From: Deinandra increscens subsp. villosa | Lineage: Eukaryota > Streptophyta > Magnoliopsida > Asterales > Asteraceae | Direction: 5' to 3' | Length of the DNA: 64,000 nucleotides | Assembly: GCA_039602395.1 (NCBI GenBank) | Contig: JBCNJP010000027.1 | Location: forward strand, 36,651,841 to 36,715,840 | Shown here: piece after piece, positions 10,606-22,196 of the stretch | How the letters are laid out: each line of letters starts with the position of its first letter | How positions within the stretch are numbered: position 1 is the first letter of the stretch | The notes under the pieces: model-generated | Databases searched by the model: none | Seen by the model: only the letters and a program-made list of their open reading frames with translations | Told to the model about the DNA's origin: nothing | Position numbers and translations under genes: made by a program

Positions 10606-11466
10606 CACCAAAATCAATTACACATGCCCTAAGCATATCCTCGAGTGTCTGAATGGTCCTTTCACTCTGACCATCAGTTTGTGGATGATATGCCGTGCTT
10701 AAATTCAATTTGGTGCCCAGTGCTTTTTGTAGTGATCGCCAAAATCGTGACGTGAATCGTCCATCCCTGTCTGAAATAATAGAAACTGGCACACCATGAC
10801 GAGATACAACTTCCCTAATATATACTTTAGCAAGCTTCTTCATTGAATCCGTCTCCTTAATTGGGATGAAATGAGCTGATTTAGTTAGACGGTCAATGAT
10901 CACCCAGATGGTGTCATGGTTACCCGATGTTCGAGGTAATTTGGTGATAAAATCCATAGTGATTCGTTACCATTTCCATTGTGGGATTTCTGGTTGTGTA
11001 AACAGACCAGAAGGTTTCTGGTGTTCCGCCTTTGCTCTAGCACAAGTAGAACACTTACTTACGTAAATCGTTATATCACGCTTCATGTTTGGCCACCAAT
11101 AACGTTCCTTGACGTCTTTATACATCTTATCGGAACCTGGGTGAATGGAATACTTTGATTTGTGAGCTTCATTCAGAATCAACTCACGTAGCTTTCCCAA
11201 GAGCGGTACCCAGATTCGACCCATAAAATATCTAACATCGTTGGTTAAGGCCAAATCCTTAATTATTCCTTGAAGATCCCCATTTTTCAAATTAACATCC
11301 TTGAGAGCTTCTTCCTGAGCTATACGAACGTGCGAAATAAGATCGGATTAAATCGTCATCTCCATGGCTCTCACTCGCCTTGGCTTATCCCGTTCCTTCC
11401 TGCTTAATGCGTCGGCTACCACATTAGCCTTACCAGGGTGATATCGAATATCACAATCATAGTCGT
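10606..11466 (-). pseudogene. Ty3-gypsy chromovirus integrase, broken and truncated
   Basis: The integrase of the minus-strand gypsy element starts with an HHCC zinc-binding region (H...H then CSTCARAK) near 11050-11170. The catalytic core follows, with the D of MDFITKL at 10957 and the second D in ISDRDGRF. The third acidic position lies in TDGQSERTIQTLEDML just before the break. The frame has a TAA at 10967, another stop near 11345, and a frameshift near 11475 at the RNase H boundary. It is cut at 10606 by the copia LTR; the integrase C-terminus and any chromodomain are not present elsewhere in the window. It would insert element DNA into the genome, but this copy cannot work. Confidence 0.88.
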
Positions 11467-12844
11467 TTAGAAGTTTATCCAACGACGTTGACGCATATTA
11501 AGCTCCTTTTGATTAAAAATGTGTTGAAGACTCTTATGATCCGTATAAATGGTGCATTTAGTCTCATACAGATAATGTCTCCATATTTTTAATGCAAAAA
11601 CGACCGCTCTGAGTTCTAGATCATGGGTGGTGTAGTTCTTCTCGTGCGTCTTGAGCTGTCTAGATGCGTAGGCGATAACTTTATCCCTTTGCATTAAAAC
11701 ACACCCAAAACCCAATCTAGATGCATCGCAGTATACTACGAACCCATCGCTTCCTTCTGGAAGAGATAAAATAGGAGCACTGCACAACTTCTGTTTTAAA
11801 TATTGAAAAGCATTCTCTTGACTTTCCGTCCATACGTATTTCTTATCCTTCTGTGTTAATAAGGTTAACGGCTGAGCTATACGCAAGAAATTCTCAATAA
11901 ACCTTCGATAGTAACCGGCTAACCCTAAAAATTGACGGACCTCAGTTGGCGATTATGGTGCACTCCAATTCTTGATTTCTTCAATCTTCACAGGGTCAAC
12001 ATGAATGCCTTTCTCATTACTAATGTGACCCAAGGATTGAACTTCTCTTAGCCAAAACTCACACTTTGAAAATTTAGCATAGAGCTTTTCTATCTTTAAC
12101 GTCTCAAGGATCAACTTCAAATGCTGCTCATGCTCTTCCTTTGTTCGTGAATAGACAAGTATGTCATCGATGAAGACAATCACGAATTCATCCAAATAAG
12201 GTTTGCATACCCTGTTCATGAGATCCATGAATACTGCAGGAGCATTGGTTAGTCCAAAAGGCATAACCACAAACTCGTAGTGACCATAACGAGTACGAAA
12301 AGCAGTTTTTGGTATGACTTCTTCTGTTACAAGTAACTGGTGATATCCGGATCTAAGATCTATTTTTGAATAGAAGCTAGACCCCTGAAGTTGATCGAAT
12401 AAATCATCAATTTTGGGCAAAGGATATCGATTCTTGATGGTAATCTTGTTCATCTCGCGATAATCGATACACATACGGAAAAAACCCATTTTTCTTTTTC
12501 ACAAACAAAACGGTTTCTCCCCAAGGTGAGAAACTTGGTCTTATAAACCCCTTATCAAGAAGCTCTTGCAATTGCTGGGCTAATTCCTTCATTTTTGATG
12601 GTGCCAATCGATAGGGCGATCGGGAAATAGGAGCTGCCCCAGGCACTAAATCAATTTTGAATTTGACTTGACGTTCAGGAGGTATACCAGGTAGTTCCTC
12701 AGGGAAGACTTCTGGATAGTCACTCACTACCGGTATATCTTCAATCCTTTGCTCCGCGTTCTTCACGTCTATCGCCTTAACTAAAAACGATGGATAACCT
12801 TCCTGCAAGTACTTTCGAGCCTTCACGACGCTAATAATCTTCAA
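11467..12844 (-). pseudogene. Ty3-gypsy reverse transcriptase and RNase H, broken
   Basis: It starts with the linker after protease (EVFPEELPGIPPERQVKF) and continues through RT. The catalytic box is FIDDILVYS near 12180-12150, preceded by MPFGLTNAPAVF. RNase H follows with YCDASRLGFGCVL, a central Glu in LELRAVVFAL and YTDHKSLQHIF. A one-base T-run insertion near 12489 shifts frame inside RT, and a TAA at 11953 separates RT from RNase H. Sequence style and the Met-tRNA primer site fit the chromovirus (Tekay/Del) lineage; that is inference from recalled family features. Confidence 0.9.
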
Positions 12845-12873
12845 AGTAGGACCTCGCTTTTCTCCTCGAATGG

Positions 12874-14373
12874 TTAATACTTCCCTATTGGCAATTTGAT
12901 GCGTACAATCTTTTCAAAGCATACCACCTCAGCATGATTTTTGGATAACCAATCCATTCCAATTACAATATCGAAGCTTCCAAGGTCCACGGGTAAAAGG
13001 TCAATACAAAAAGACTGATTCTCAATGTTCATAGTACATCCCTTAATTACGGTATCTGCCTCTATTTTCCTTCCATTGGATATTTCTATAATATACTTAT
13101 TTCTTAACTTACTAGGTTTAATACCAAGTAACGGTTCAAACTCTTTAGGAACAAAGCTTATATCGGCACCCGTATCAAATAACACAGAGGCGTATTTATT
13201 GTTTACGAGAAATGTACCGGCAACAACAGATGGTTCTTCCTGGGCCTCTCTTGCGTTCATCTCGAACGCCCTTCCTTTCGCACCTTGATTCTTTAACTTG
13301 GGACATTCCCTCTTAAAGTGATCAGTAGCCCCACACTCATAACATTTGTGGCTAGAACTATTACCTTTCTCTCCGGTATTTGATCGGAAATAAGGAGTGT
13401 CATGACCGTAGCGACTGCACTTAGTACAGTATCGACATGTCCCTTTGTGAAGATATCCACATGTTCCGCAACGGGGGTATGAGTCAGACTGCTTCTTCTC
13501 TTCCGAGGAATTTGCTGCAAATACCTTATGAGACTTCGGGTTCGACTTCCTCCGATCACCATTGTTCTCCGACCACTTCCTCTTGGAACCATGCCTCTTA
13601 CCATCGTCAATATCCTTGGGAACAGACTCCATCGGCGACCTTCCTCCTAATAAACCTGCTCTCACAGCATCATTAGTCAAAGAGTGGGCTAGAGTAATGG
13701 CACTGCCAATAGTCACCGGGTTAGCGGAGGTAACCATTCCCCTAATTTGAGGTGCTAGACCCCAAATATACCTCTCGATCCGAACATACTATGGAGTTAC
13801 AAGCCGCGGTACCATCTTTGCTAAATCATTGAAGCGGGTTGTGTATGCCTTAACGTCCGCTCCGACCATTGACAAGTTCCAAAACTATGTCTCTAGCTTC
13901 TGTACTTCCGTTCGTGGGCAATACTCCTTCAACATCCTCTCCTTCAATTCATTCCATGGCATTCCATATGCCGCCGCCTCTCCGAGAATCTGTCGCTGGG
14001 CATTCCACCATGATAAAGCTCTATCAAGAAATGAACATGTCGCATACTTCACGATTTGGTTTTCCGCACACTTGCTGATCGCAATTACGGACTCCATTTT
14101 CTCGATCCATCGAATAATCTCGAGTGGTCCTTCACTCCCAGTGAATGTTTTTGGTTGACATCCCTGGAATGTTTTATAAGAGCAACCAATGACTGCGGCT
14201 GGTTGACCGATAGGTGCTGCCCCTCCTAAACCTCTACCAAGACCCTGGTTGATGCTTTGTTCATTGATATGACCAATAGCGGCATTTACATGTTCGACTA
14301 TTAGATCAGTTAATTCAGCAATAGTGGTGGGAAGATTAAAACCTCGGCCACGTCCGCGACCGCGTCCATCCAT
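12874..14373 (-). pseudogene. Ty3-gypsy gag, zinc knuckles and protease, broken
   Basis: One frame of 500 codons from ATG at 14373 with in-frame TAG codons at 13885 and near 13795. The N-terminus is Gly/Arg-rich (GRGRGRGF), followed by the retrotransposon gag core with WNAQRQILGE. There is a Cys-rich part, then a CCHC knuckle CYECGATDHFKREC near 13300. The aspartic protease has the active site LFDTGADISFVP near 13170 and the flap/core segment SFDIVIGMDWL. It ends in a frameshift before the RT part. In several places TAG stands where relatives usually have Glu or Gln codons. Confidence 0.9.
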
Positions 14374-14661
14374 AATTGTGAATAACTTCTATACACAACA
14401 TCAATGACAATTTAGAAATAATAAGACAAACATCCAAATAAAATGATTACATACACCACAACTTATATCAAAATTACAATTCGTCATTTCATAATTATAA
14501 TCCATTTGTTTCATTGCAATAAGATACCATCATAATACCATCAAAAGTTAACTAGTTTCTAAGGAAATTACACTGAATCATAAACAAAATCAAAATCTGT
14601 CAAACTAAGACTATCTGTCAGTGTTAATCCCTTCAAAATAAGTGGTGCATCAACAAATGAC
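14374..14661 (-). other. Gypsy spacer between upstream frame and gag
   Basis: This AT-rich spacer upstream of gag shows no open frame or other feature. Confidence 0.4.
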
Positions 14662-15330
14662 CTAATGATGAGGTCCACCACTTCCGCTGCCGCTAGACAT
14701 CAATACCTGTGATAACATGGTCAAACAAGCAGCTACCAGTGCCATAGCAGTATATGCCTGTCCACGAGCGATAGCAGCAGTCTGGTAGGCCGCTGCCACA
14801 CTCGCCTCAACGGCGCTCGTCCGATGGTGCAGCATATCTTGAACGTGCTGCTGCTCCATCACCCAGAGCTCTTGACCAAGCACTCTGTCGATCAACCCCT
14901 GGTTGATCAAATACTGAATATCAAATAATCCAGACAGGTAGCTGGTGCCTGCCACCAACTCATCAATAGCTGGGATCTTCTCCTATAAAGAGGAGGTACG
15001 ATCCTGTAACTCAGCATAACGGGCCATCAGTAACCCCAATCTAGAATTTGGAGTCCCAGAGGCCGGGCCTCGGGATGACTCACCCCTCTCAAATGTGGAT
15101 ACTACCACATCTACAGCTACCGGAACAGCCGGACGGGTCACCCCATCCACCTGCTCACCTCCTAAACCTGCTACATCATCAGCACCAACAGAAGTGCCAG
15201 CTGGAGCTCCCCGGTGTCGTCTCCGTGAGTAGACAAAACCATATCGGCGTGGCCTCTCAACAACAGGAGCACCCGGTATAGTGACTCCAGGTGACACGAC
15301 AATCACATCCTCATCTCTATCATCAAACAC
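14662..15330 (-). pseudogene. Unrecognised extra frame between primer site and gag of the gypsy element
   Basis: A frame of about 220 codons lies upstream of gag on the same strand, with one TAG at 14983 and another just upstream near 15343. The first part is acidic then Arg-rich (DDRDEDVIVV, RRYGFVYSRRRHR) with a Val/Gly-rich middle. The second part is Ala-rich and helical (VEASVAAAYQTAAIARGQAY) and ends Gly/Ser/His-rich. I do not recognise a domain. Similar extra frames upstream of gag exist in some plant gypsy elements, but I cannot name this one. Codon-like composition and position suggest it was once translated. Confidence 0.5.
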
Positions 15331-15541
15331 CCAGCCATTGTGCTAGCCGTTCTCACATTCGCAATCCGCACCAAATCCCAACATATCAAAACCTGACATC
15401 TGTAATATACGAATATCCGTACAAGCCTGCTTAGTCATAATTAAATAAAGATTCAAATAATCAAAATTTTTACCTCATGGATGGCAAGTGTTGGCATAGT
15501 TTTTCGTTGTAGACTAGTTTCACTAGTTCACTACAACCGTT

Positions 15542-15554
15542 GGCTCTGATACCA
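15542..15554 (-). other. Primer-binding site of the gypsy element (Met tRNA type)
   Basis: The minus strand reads TGGTATCAGAGCC, five bases from the LTR boundary at 15560. This fixes the right-hand LTR as the 5' LTR of the minus-strand gypsy element. Confidence 0.88.
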
Positions 15555-15559
15555 ACTTC

Positions 15560-16017
15560 TGTGACACCCCGAAAATCGCAGCGGAAAACGTTTGCGGTGG
15601 TGGTAATGGAAGTTGGTAATTGTGTTATTTAGACTAAGCGTTAATTAAAAATATGTTGGTTGTGTAAACTTGAGTTAGAAAATCATTCTTCAAAAGTTGT
15701 TATTTATTCGATTGTACCATCATCACAAACACAAGTTTATTTAAAACATTATTCAGACACTCAAGCGGTCCCAAACAAGCCAACGTTAACGCCAGTCCAA
15801 CCAGTACTCGCCCATATCCATGATCGTCGTAAATTACCCTGAAAATATGCCCAAAATAAAATTGGTCAACATAAAGCTGGTGAGTTCCATAGAGTTTTTA
15901 TATAAAACACTCGGCGAGCCATGCTCCCGGAATAAATAATCCAACACCTCAACCGGTGTTAATAAATACCAATGACATAATTATCATGTAATATCCCTTA
16001 TAATGACTTAACGTAAA
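15560..16017 (-). mobile_element. Gypsy chromovirus 5' LTR, part 1 (interrupted by Athila)
   Basis: On the plus strand it starts TGTGACACCCCGAAAATCGC, next to the primer site. It runs until the Athila insertion; the last five bases (gtaaa, 16013-16017) are the Athila target site and recur at 29666-29670. The LTR resumes at 29671. No coding capacity. Confidence 0.87.
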
Positions 16018-16634
16018 TGATGTGCAAAAATCGATCTATAAAAATAAACTAATTTATCCTAGACCTAGACACACTAAATTAAAACCCAATTAACCTCAAA
16101 CTAGACCGACTCAACAGGCAAGTGAACCTATCGGATGTAGAATAGCTATCGGCAGACCGGGGTCGAACCCTAGAGACACTAAAAAGATAAAATTAACTAG
16201 GAAAAATAAATTACTGATTAATTGGTGAAAATTGGTTTTTGTTTTGGGGAATTAATTAACTAAATAACTTGACTAAAATTAACTAAACTAAAATTACCGA
16301 ATTACCTAAAACTTACTAAAAATAGAAATTGCTAAAAATAGAAATTACTAAAAATGGAAAGCAGACCAACAACTCAAAACCTAGAAACGAAAACCAGATA
16401 TGACAAGAAATACCACCTAGACCTAGACTCCTGATTAATGCTATCGACTTCTCTTCAATTCTTTTCCGATGCTCATTTCTCTCGGGAATTGTGCCAAAAC
16501 TGCAACTTTACTATAAAACAACCATTAAGACACTAATAATCAAAAACAACTAAAAACCTATGGAAATTGACTCAAAAGACTCTCAAAAAGACTCGAAAAC
16601 ATAAAGGAAAACCGATGTGTTTTGCAACACATCA
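16018..16634 (-). mobile_element. Athila 3' LTR
   Basis: 617 bp, TGATGTGC...CACATCA. It has a short terminal inverted repeat, TGATGTG. It is identical by line-by-line reading to 29049-29665. A polypurine tract (AAGTGGGGGGATATT on the minus strand, 16635-16649) adjoins it. Confidence 0.95.
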
Positions 16635-16649
16635 AATATCCCCCCACTT

Positions 16650-18193
16650 AACCTTTTTTCGTCCCCGAAAAAACCTGCAAATGGAATCATAACCTGAGAA
16701 TTTGGCTTCCAACATATTCAACTTCATTAATTTCAATTCAATTGGCCTACTTACATTCCGGTAGCGATTATCGATATTTCGATCCGAATAAACCCAACAC
16801 TAACCTTTGAGCCCCCAAGGTGTTTATAAATTACCAGATATAGTTCAGTTGCCTATGCGTCCCACTCTAGAAAGATCAAGTCCAAAAATGTCCAAAGAAT
16901 GATGGAGTTAGATGGAATGTGAAGTGCTTGAGCATTTATTTCTAAACTACCATATCGTTTCACCTCTTCTTTTTTTTTCCTTTTCATTTTTCTTCTCATT
17001 TTTCCAATTTTGTTTTTTGTTTTTTTTTTATAATTGGTTACTTTTACCTAAAATTACCAACGGACATCATCAGAGGTACTCTTTCACAAGGTCTTACCCC
17101 CGAAATCATACATGAGTGTTTTGCCCGCGAGATCCGGAACATCATCAGAGGTACTTACCACGGGATGCTATCCTTAGTTCGTACATGAGTATTCTGCCCA
17201 TTCACTCTAATTCATTAACCAATTATTACCTAATATGCTCATTATGGAGAATGGGGCGCCATTATTTCTCGGATTTGCTTTCGCAAAAAGATCATAACGT
17301 GCCAGGTATTCTAAGGACATAGAAGTATCTAGCCTAAAGGGGTCTCTTTCCTCCTAATCCTCAGTTTCAGTATTCCTATCACTCCTAAAATGTGAACCCA
17401 CTAGCAGACTGATTAATTACATATTTATACAACAAATAAACACAATGGGATATTTAATTTTTACTAAGCTAGCTGGGCCTACCAATACATCACTAACCGG
17501 TAATGCTTTCAACTGTTAATTACATTTATCATTTAAGCACTTAATCAGGCAGCCAATCCTCGGGTTTTACCTATCATCTTCCATTTTAAACTGCAGACTT
17601 AATCAGAAACATCTTTTTCATTTTTTTCAAATTTTTTTTTTCAAACAAAACTCACACTTTAAACAAACTCACTCAAACTGACTCAACTAACGAGACACGA
17701 CACGTAGTCTCCCCATCCCCACACTTGAAACTCACATTGTCCCTAATGTGAACTGAGAAACGACTCAAACAAGGAAAAGAAAACAAAACAGAAAAATAAA
17801 TGAATAAATACTGAAAAAAATAAAAGAACAGAAAAAATGGAACAGACTCCCCTAATTGAATCGGCATGAATAAAAAGAATCTTGTTCCTCGCCCTCCAAT
17901 TCGAACGCGATATCAGAATTTCGGTAACTCCATAATAGCATCAAAAACGTCACGGACAAAAGCGGCGACTAACAAACCAAATTATAACAACCACAGCAAA
18001 CCAAAATCACAGCAGCATATATATATATCAACACAAACCACCCAACCGGTTAACCCCGTACAAATTCCCAGATATCAGAATATTATAAAATTAATACAGA
18101 CCATGATAATAAAAACAAAAGTAAAGAAAAAGTACAAGGATGTGAAATAACCGATCAACTGGCTGCTACTATCAAAAGTCATCAAACCATCAG
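16650..18193 (-). other. Athila 3' non-coding region
   Basis: The region between env-like frame and polypurine tract is T/A-rich and without a credible gene. It contains a two-unit direct repeat (about 17061-17127 and 17138-17200) sharing ACATCATCAGAGGTACT and CATGAGTnTTnTGCCC. There are T-runs near 16967-17030 and an (AT) run near 18017. Confidence 0.6.
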
Positions 18194-19430
18194 CTACTCC
18201 TCTCCAGCATCATCATCAGAATCATCAGCAGCGGCCTCAGGCTCCCGGAAGACCTCTGGCACCTCAAACCCCTGAGCAACATACAAACCTCTGATAGCCC
18301 TGTCCTGCAGATCCATCCTCAACATCATCTCATCCCTAAGCATCTCCAACGTCAATGGTCCTGCCCTCGGCTCTCTAACTGGCCTATCAACTGGAGGCCT
18401 CTCAGCCCTCTACGGAATCCTCCTCCTCGCAGGGGCTCCAACCTCAACCCATCTCGGGGGATCATCAAACGGGCAAAAACCTGCCTTCCGCATATCCAGT
18501 AAACTATAAGGCAAAGTCGGCGGTCCAGCAGTCAAATGCGAAGGCCTATACCTATCCAAAACCCCCAACCGATCAGCCAACCTACCAATATATGGACCCA
18601 GATCCAACCTCGCCTCCGGCCCACCCTTGCGGGGCCGGGCAACTGACTGAATGAAAACCATAGCGAGGTTGGTCGGGTGACTCTCCACCAACGACCTCAA
18701 ACAAAACATATCTAACATGTTAATCTTCTCAGCTCCACCCCGTCTACCAATCAGTGAACATGCCAAAATCCTATGAACATACCGCAGAAACGGATCCCTA
18801 ATCGCAGAAGCAACCAAACCGACCGTGTACGGCGCAGCAAAAATAGTATCCCAGAATGCTCTCAAGTGACCATCCACAACATATAACTCCTTGGCCCTCT
18901 TGGCCGTCCCCCTCAAACTCCTCCTAAACTCAGATGTAGCCACCTCCTCCTGTGTATAAAAACCCAATGCTACAGCAAACTGAGGCACGCTCATCTCAAA
19001 CAATCTCCTCCCAAGAGCAAAAGAAACACAGACCGGAGAGTCAAACTCCTTGATATCATACTTCCATGTCGAATGGAACTCCACGGTCAGCTCCCAGATA
19101 CTGGGGTCCATCACAAGCTAAGACTCTCCTCTATCGCTCGTCTAACAGCTGCTCTAACCTAGCCCTCGCTCCCATCCTATCCAGAAGGTCCCAATCGAAT
19201 GTCCTATGCTGGAGCAAGTCTAGGCGCATAAACGTCTCGCAACGCTCACCCTCGTAGGTGCCCTGAAACTGCAACAGAGTGTGATCCTCAATCCGGCGCT
19301 CCTCAACCGGCGGCAGCTCCTCCTCGTAGTTTGGTAAAACCTCGTCTGCCAAATACGGGATCCTCGACCGATGATGAATAACCTTGGTCGTTTTCTGCTT
19401 CTTCCTCGAACCACTGCCAGATGCCTCCAT
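18194..19430 (-). pseudogene. Athila env-position ORF, broken
   Basis: This frame lies downstream of integrase, where Athila elements carry their extra (env-like) ORF. It begins with ATG at 19430 with a basic start (SRKKQKTTK), followed by an acidic stretch and a conserved-looking core containing WELTVEFHSTW and VPQFAVALGFYT. The core resembles the plant family known as ATHILA ORF-1. Breaks: TAG at 19131, a one-base C-run frameshift near 19105, and TAG at 18410; the frame then continues to a stop at 18194. I see no convincing membrane segment, so a true envelope role is doubtful. Confidence 0.75.
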
Positions 19431-20995
19431 ACCTACAAAACAGATTTAACAGTGATATCCAAGCAACACACATCAATCACAAACAATTTTTGGATTTTTA
19501 AGTTTTTAAATTTTTTTTTTTTTTGGAATTAAAAATAACTGAAAGAAAATGGGATTGAAAACTAAAAACAAATTGCTTAAAACAAAAAGAAAAAGAAAGA
19601 CACAAAAAATTTTCAGAAAAATCGGGCATGACCCGTTCGTTTATCGAGCAAAACCAGTTCTTCACAAAACCTGTCAACAATGTGTAAATTCATCCAATTC
19701 AACACAAAATTCCAGTTGTAACCATCCCGATCCAATTAAAAACATAGTAGTCAAAATTCATTCAATGCACGTACGTGATCGATTCAACCATTACCCAACC
19801 AAGAACCCGACCCGCCTAACAGACTAGAACATCAATTGAACAAGTACTCATCATATAACATCACTGATGTACCAATAACCCGTCCCAAACTAGCCAAATA
19901 ACAGACAAGCAATCAATCTGAATACTGCAAATTATCAAGAAACCCCCAAAAGCATAAACAATTAAACGTATTCTAACTCCAACACAAAAATTGTAAAGAA
20001 ATTGCAACAGGGAACCAGAAAAACATACCGGAAACGCGAAATGCTAAAAAAACTCGAAACTAGGGCAGTCTCGGACCGGGTACAGCTCGCGGCGGCTCGC
20101 CGGAACACCGAACAGTGGCGGCAGTGGCAGTCGCAGCGGCGGCTGCGACAGTGAGGGGGTGGTTGAAGGCGATGGTGGGTGGCGCGGTGGTAGGTGGGTG
20201 CGGCTGTGGCAGAGAGGTGGTGGCGGTGGTTACGGAGGATGGTGGCTTACTGAGGTGGCAGCGGCGGCTGCGACAGTGGATGATGGTGGTAGAGGGCGGC
20301 TGTGGTGGCTGGTGGATGCGGTCGTGTACGGTGGTGGTTGGTGAAGGGCGGCGGCTGGTGAATACCCGGCGGGTGAAGGTGGAGATGGTACGGTGGCAGC
20401 TGGATGGTTGGTGATGGAGGCGGTGGTGTGTGGTGGTTGCGGTGGATGGTAGAGGGGGGGTCGTGTGGAGGAATAGTAAAATTAGGGTTAGGGGGTAAAT
20501 GGGGACGAAAGGGCTTTTGACCGAGATATTTTTTTTCTCGGTCATTGGTCTGCAAGCGTATCGCTTGCAGGTATACCTATGAGTAGGCGATACGCTTGCA
20601 GCTCCTAGACGACTTCTTGACCTCACTTAAAAGCGTATCGCCTGGAGAAAGCCTCAGCCCAGGCGATACGCTTGGAACAAGATTTCCAGGGAATTTTTGG
20701 GATTTCCCATACTTAGTCAAATTTTTGATGTTTTCACAAAATTCTCATCACCCTGGATTTCAAGCCCTGTAATTTAACACTAACCAAGACATACCTGGGA
20801 CTCCATTTCTGCGTGAATTCGTGCTTCCAGCATTTTTCAATTCCCTGCAACATCAAACAAACACACAAACGCAACAAACCGAAAACAAACGAAAAACGAA
20901 AAAAAACAAAAACACACGAAAATAAAGAAGACAAATATGCCAATACTATACAAACTCTACAACTCGGTTCTCCACCGAGTACTTTACCTCCTTGA
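19431..20995 (-). repeat. Athila spacer between integrase and env-like ORF, with GATACGC block
   Basis: The part next to the env-like ORF (19431-20040) is AT-rich. 20060-20480 is a GGTGG/GGCGGC low-complexity stretch that gives artificial Pro/Thr-rich or Gly-rich frames on both strands. 20550-20725 carries four GCGTATCGC/GCGATACGC words arranged as inverted pairs (AAGCGTATCGC and GCGATACGCTTG), then TTTCCAGGGAATTTTTGG and ATACTTAGTCAAATTTTT. The same arrangement occurs in the Ty3-type LTRs at 596-760 and 56615-56775. The position suggests a regulatory segment for the downstream ORF, which is inference. Confidence 0.7.
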
Positions 20996-22196
20996 TCATT
21001 CATCATTAAAGTTTTGGAGAGGCAAATTCTCCACATCCGTTTCGATTGGTCCTCCAATGTAGTGTTTCAACCTGTGACCATTGACTTTCCACTCTCCACT
21101 ATCAGACTCTAACTCAACCGTCCCATATGGGAAAACCTGTTTCACAATGTATGGTCCCCTCCACCGGGACTTCAATTTACCGGGAAACAATTTCAATCTA
21201 GAATCATAAAGCAACACCCGATCCCCACACTTAAACTCTTTCCTATCCTTTAACCTACGATCATGTAATGCTTTGGTTCTCTCTTTGTTACTCCAAGATC
21301 TTTCGTAAGCTTCATTCCTTAACTCCTCTACCTCATGGATTTGGAGAAACCGGTCCTTCGCGGATTTTGCTAAATCTATGTTAACCGCTCTAATTGCCCA
21401 ATATGCCTTATGTTCAAGCTTGACCGGTAGATGACACGTTTTCCCATAAACCATCATAAAGGGCGTGGTTCCAATGGGTGTCTTAAAAGCAGTACGAAAA
21501 GCCCATAACGCATCATCTAACTTATCGGACCAATCCTTGCGACTATTCCCGATAGTTTTCTCTAAAATCCGTTTTACCCCCCGGTTAGCGTTTTCCACTT
21601 GACCACTCGTTTGAGGGTGGTAAGCGGTAGATGTCCTATGATTCACTCCGTACCTTGCTAACACTTTCTCCATTTGGGCGTTGCAAAAATGCGTACCCCT
21701 ATCACTAATCAAAACCTTGGGGGTTCCAAACCTACTAAACAAACCTCTCAGAAACCTCACAACCACACGTGCATCATTAGTAGGCAAGGCTTTGGCCTCA
21801 ACCTATTTAGAAACATAATCAATCGCAACAAGAACGTACCGGTTCCCCCGGGATGGTGGAAAGGGGCCCATGAAATCAATGCCCCGTATATCAAACACTT
21901 CAACACTCTGGATAGGATGTTGGGGCATCTCATTCCGGGAGGAAATGTTACCGGCACGCTGACAAGCATCACACTTTTTCACTAATTCGTGAGCATCCTT
22001 AAACAAAGTCGGCCAATAAAAACCTGAATCTAACACTTTCCTAGCAGTATAAGATGGCCCAAAATGTCCACCCGATGGCCCCTCATGACAATGCCTAAGA
22101 ATGTCTAACCCCTCCTCTCTACTCACGCATCTCCTAAACGAACCATCAACTCCTACACGAAACAAGTATGGAGCATCCCAAATGTAATGTCTAGAG
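20996..22196 (-). pseudogene. Athila integrase, broken
   Basis: It contains an HHCC zinc region (HCHEGPSGGHFG then CDACQRAG) near 21950-22090, and the core with D in FDIRGIDFMGPF, D in VLISDRGTHF and E in GQVENANRG. The C-terminal domain includes WRGPYIVKQVFPYGTVEL and ends at 20996. A frameshift near 22197 separates it from RNase H, and TAG at 21803 stands in place of a conserved Trp right after the first catalytic region. Integrates element cDNA in active relatives. Confidence 0.92.

Noticed and set aside
20060..20626. Pro/Thr/His-rich frame of 188 codons on the minus strand and Gly-rich frames on the plus strand
   Set aside because: They come from a GGTGG/GGCGGC low-complexity stretch inside the Athila spacer; all frames are open there and none has a domain.
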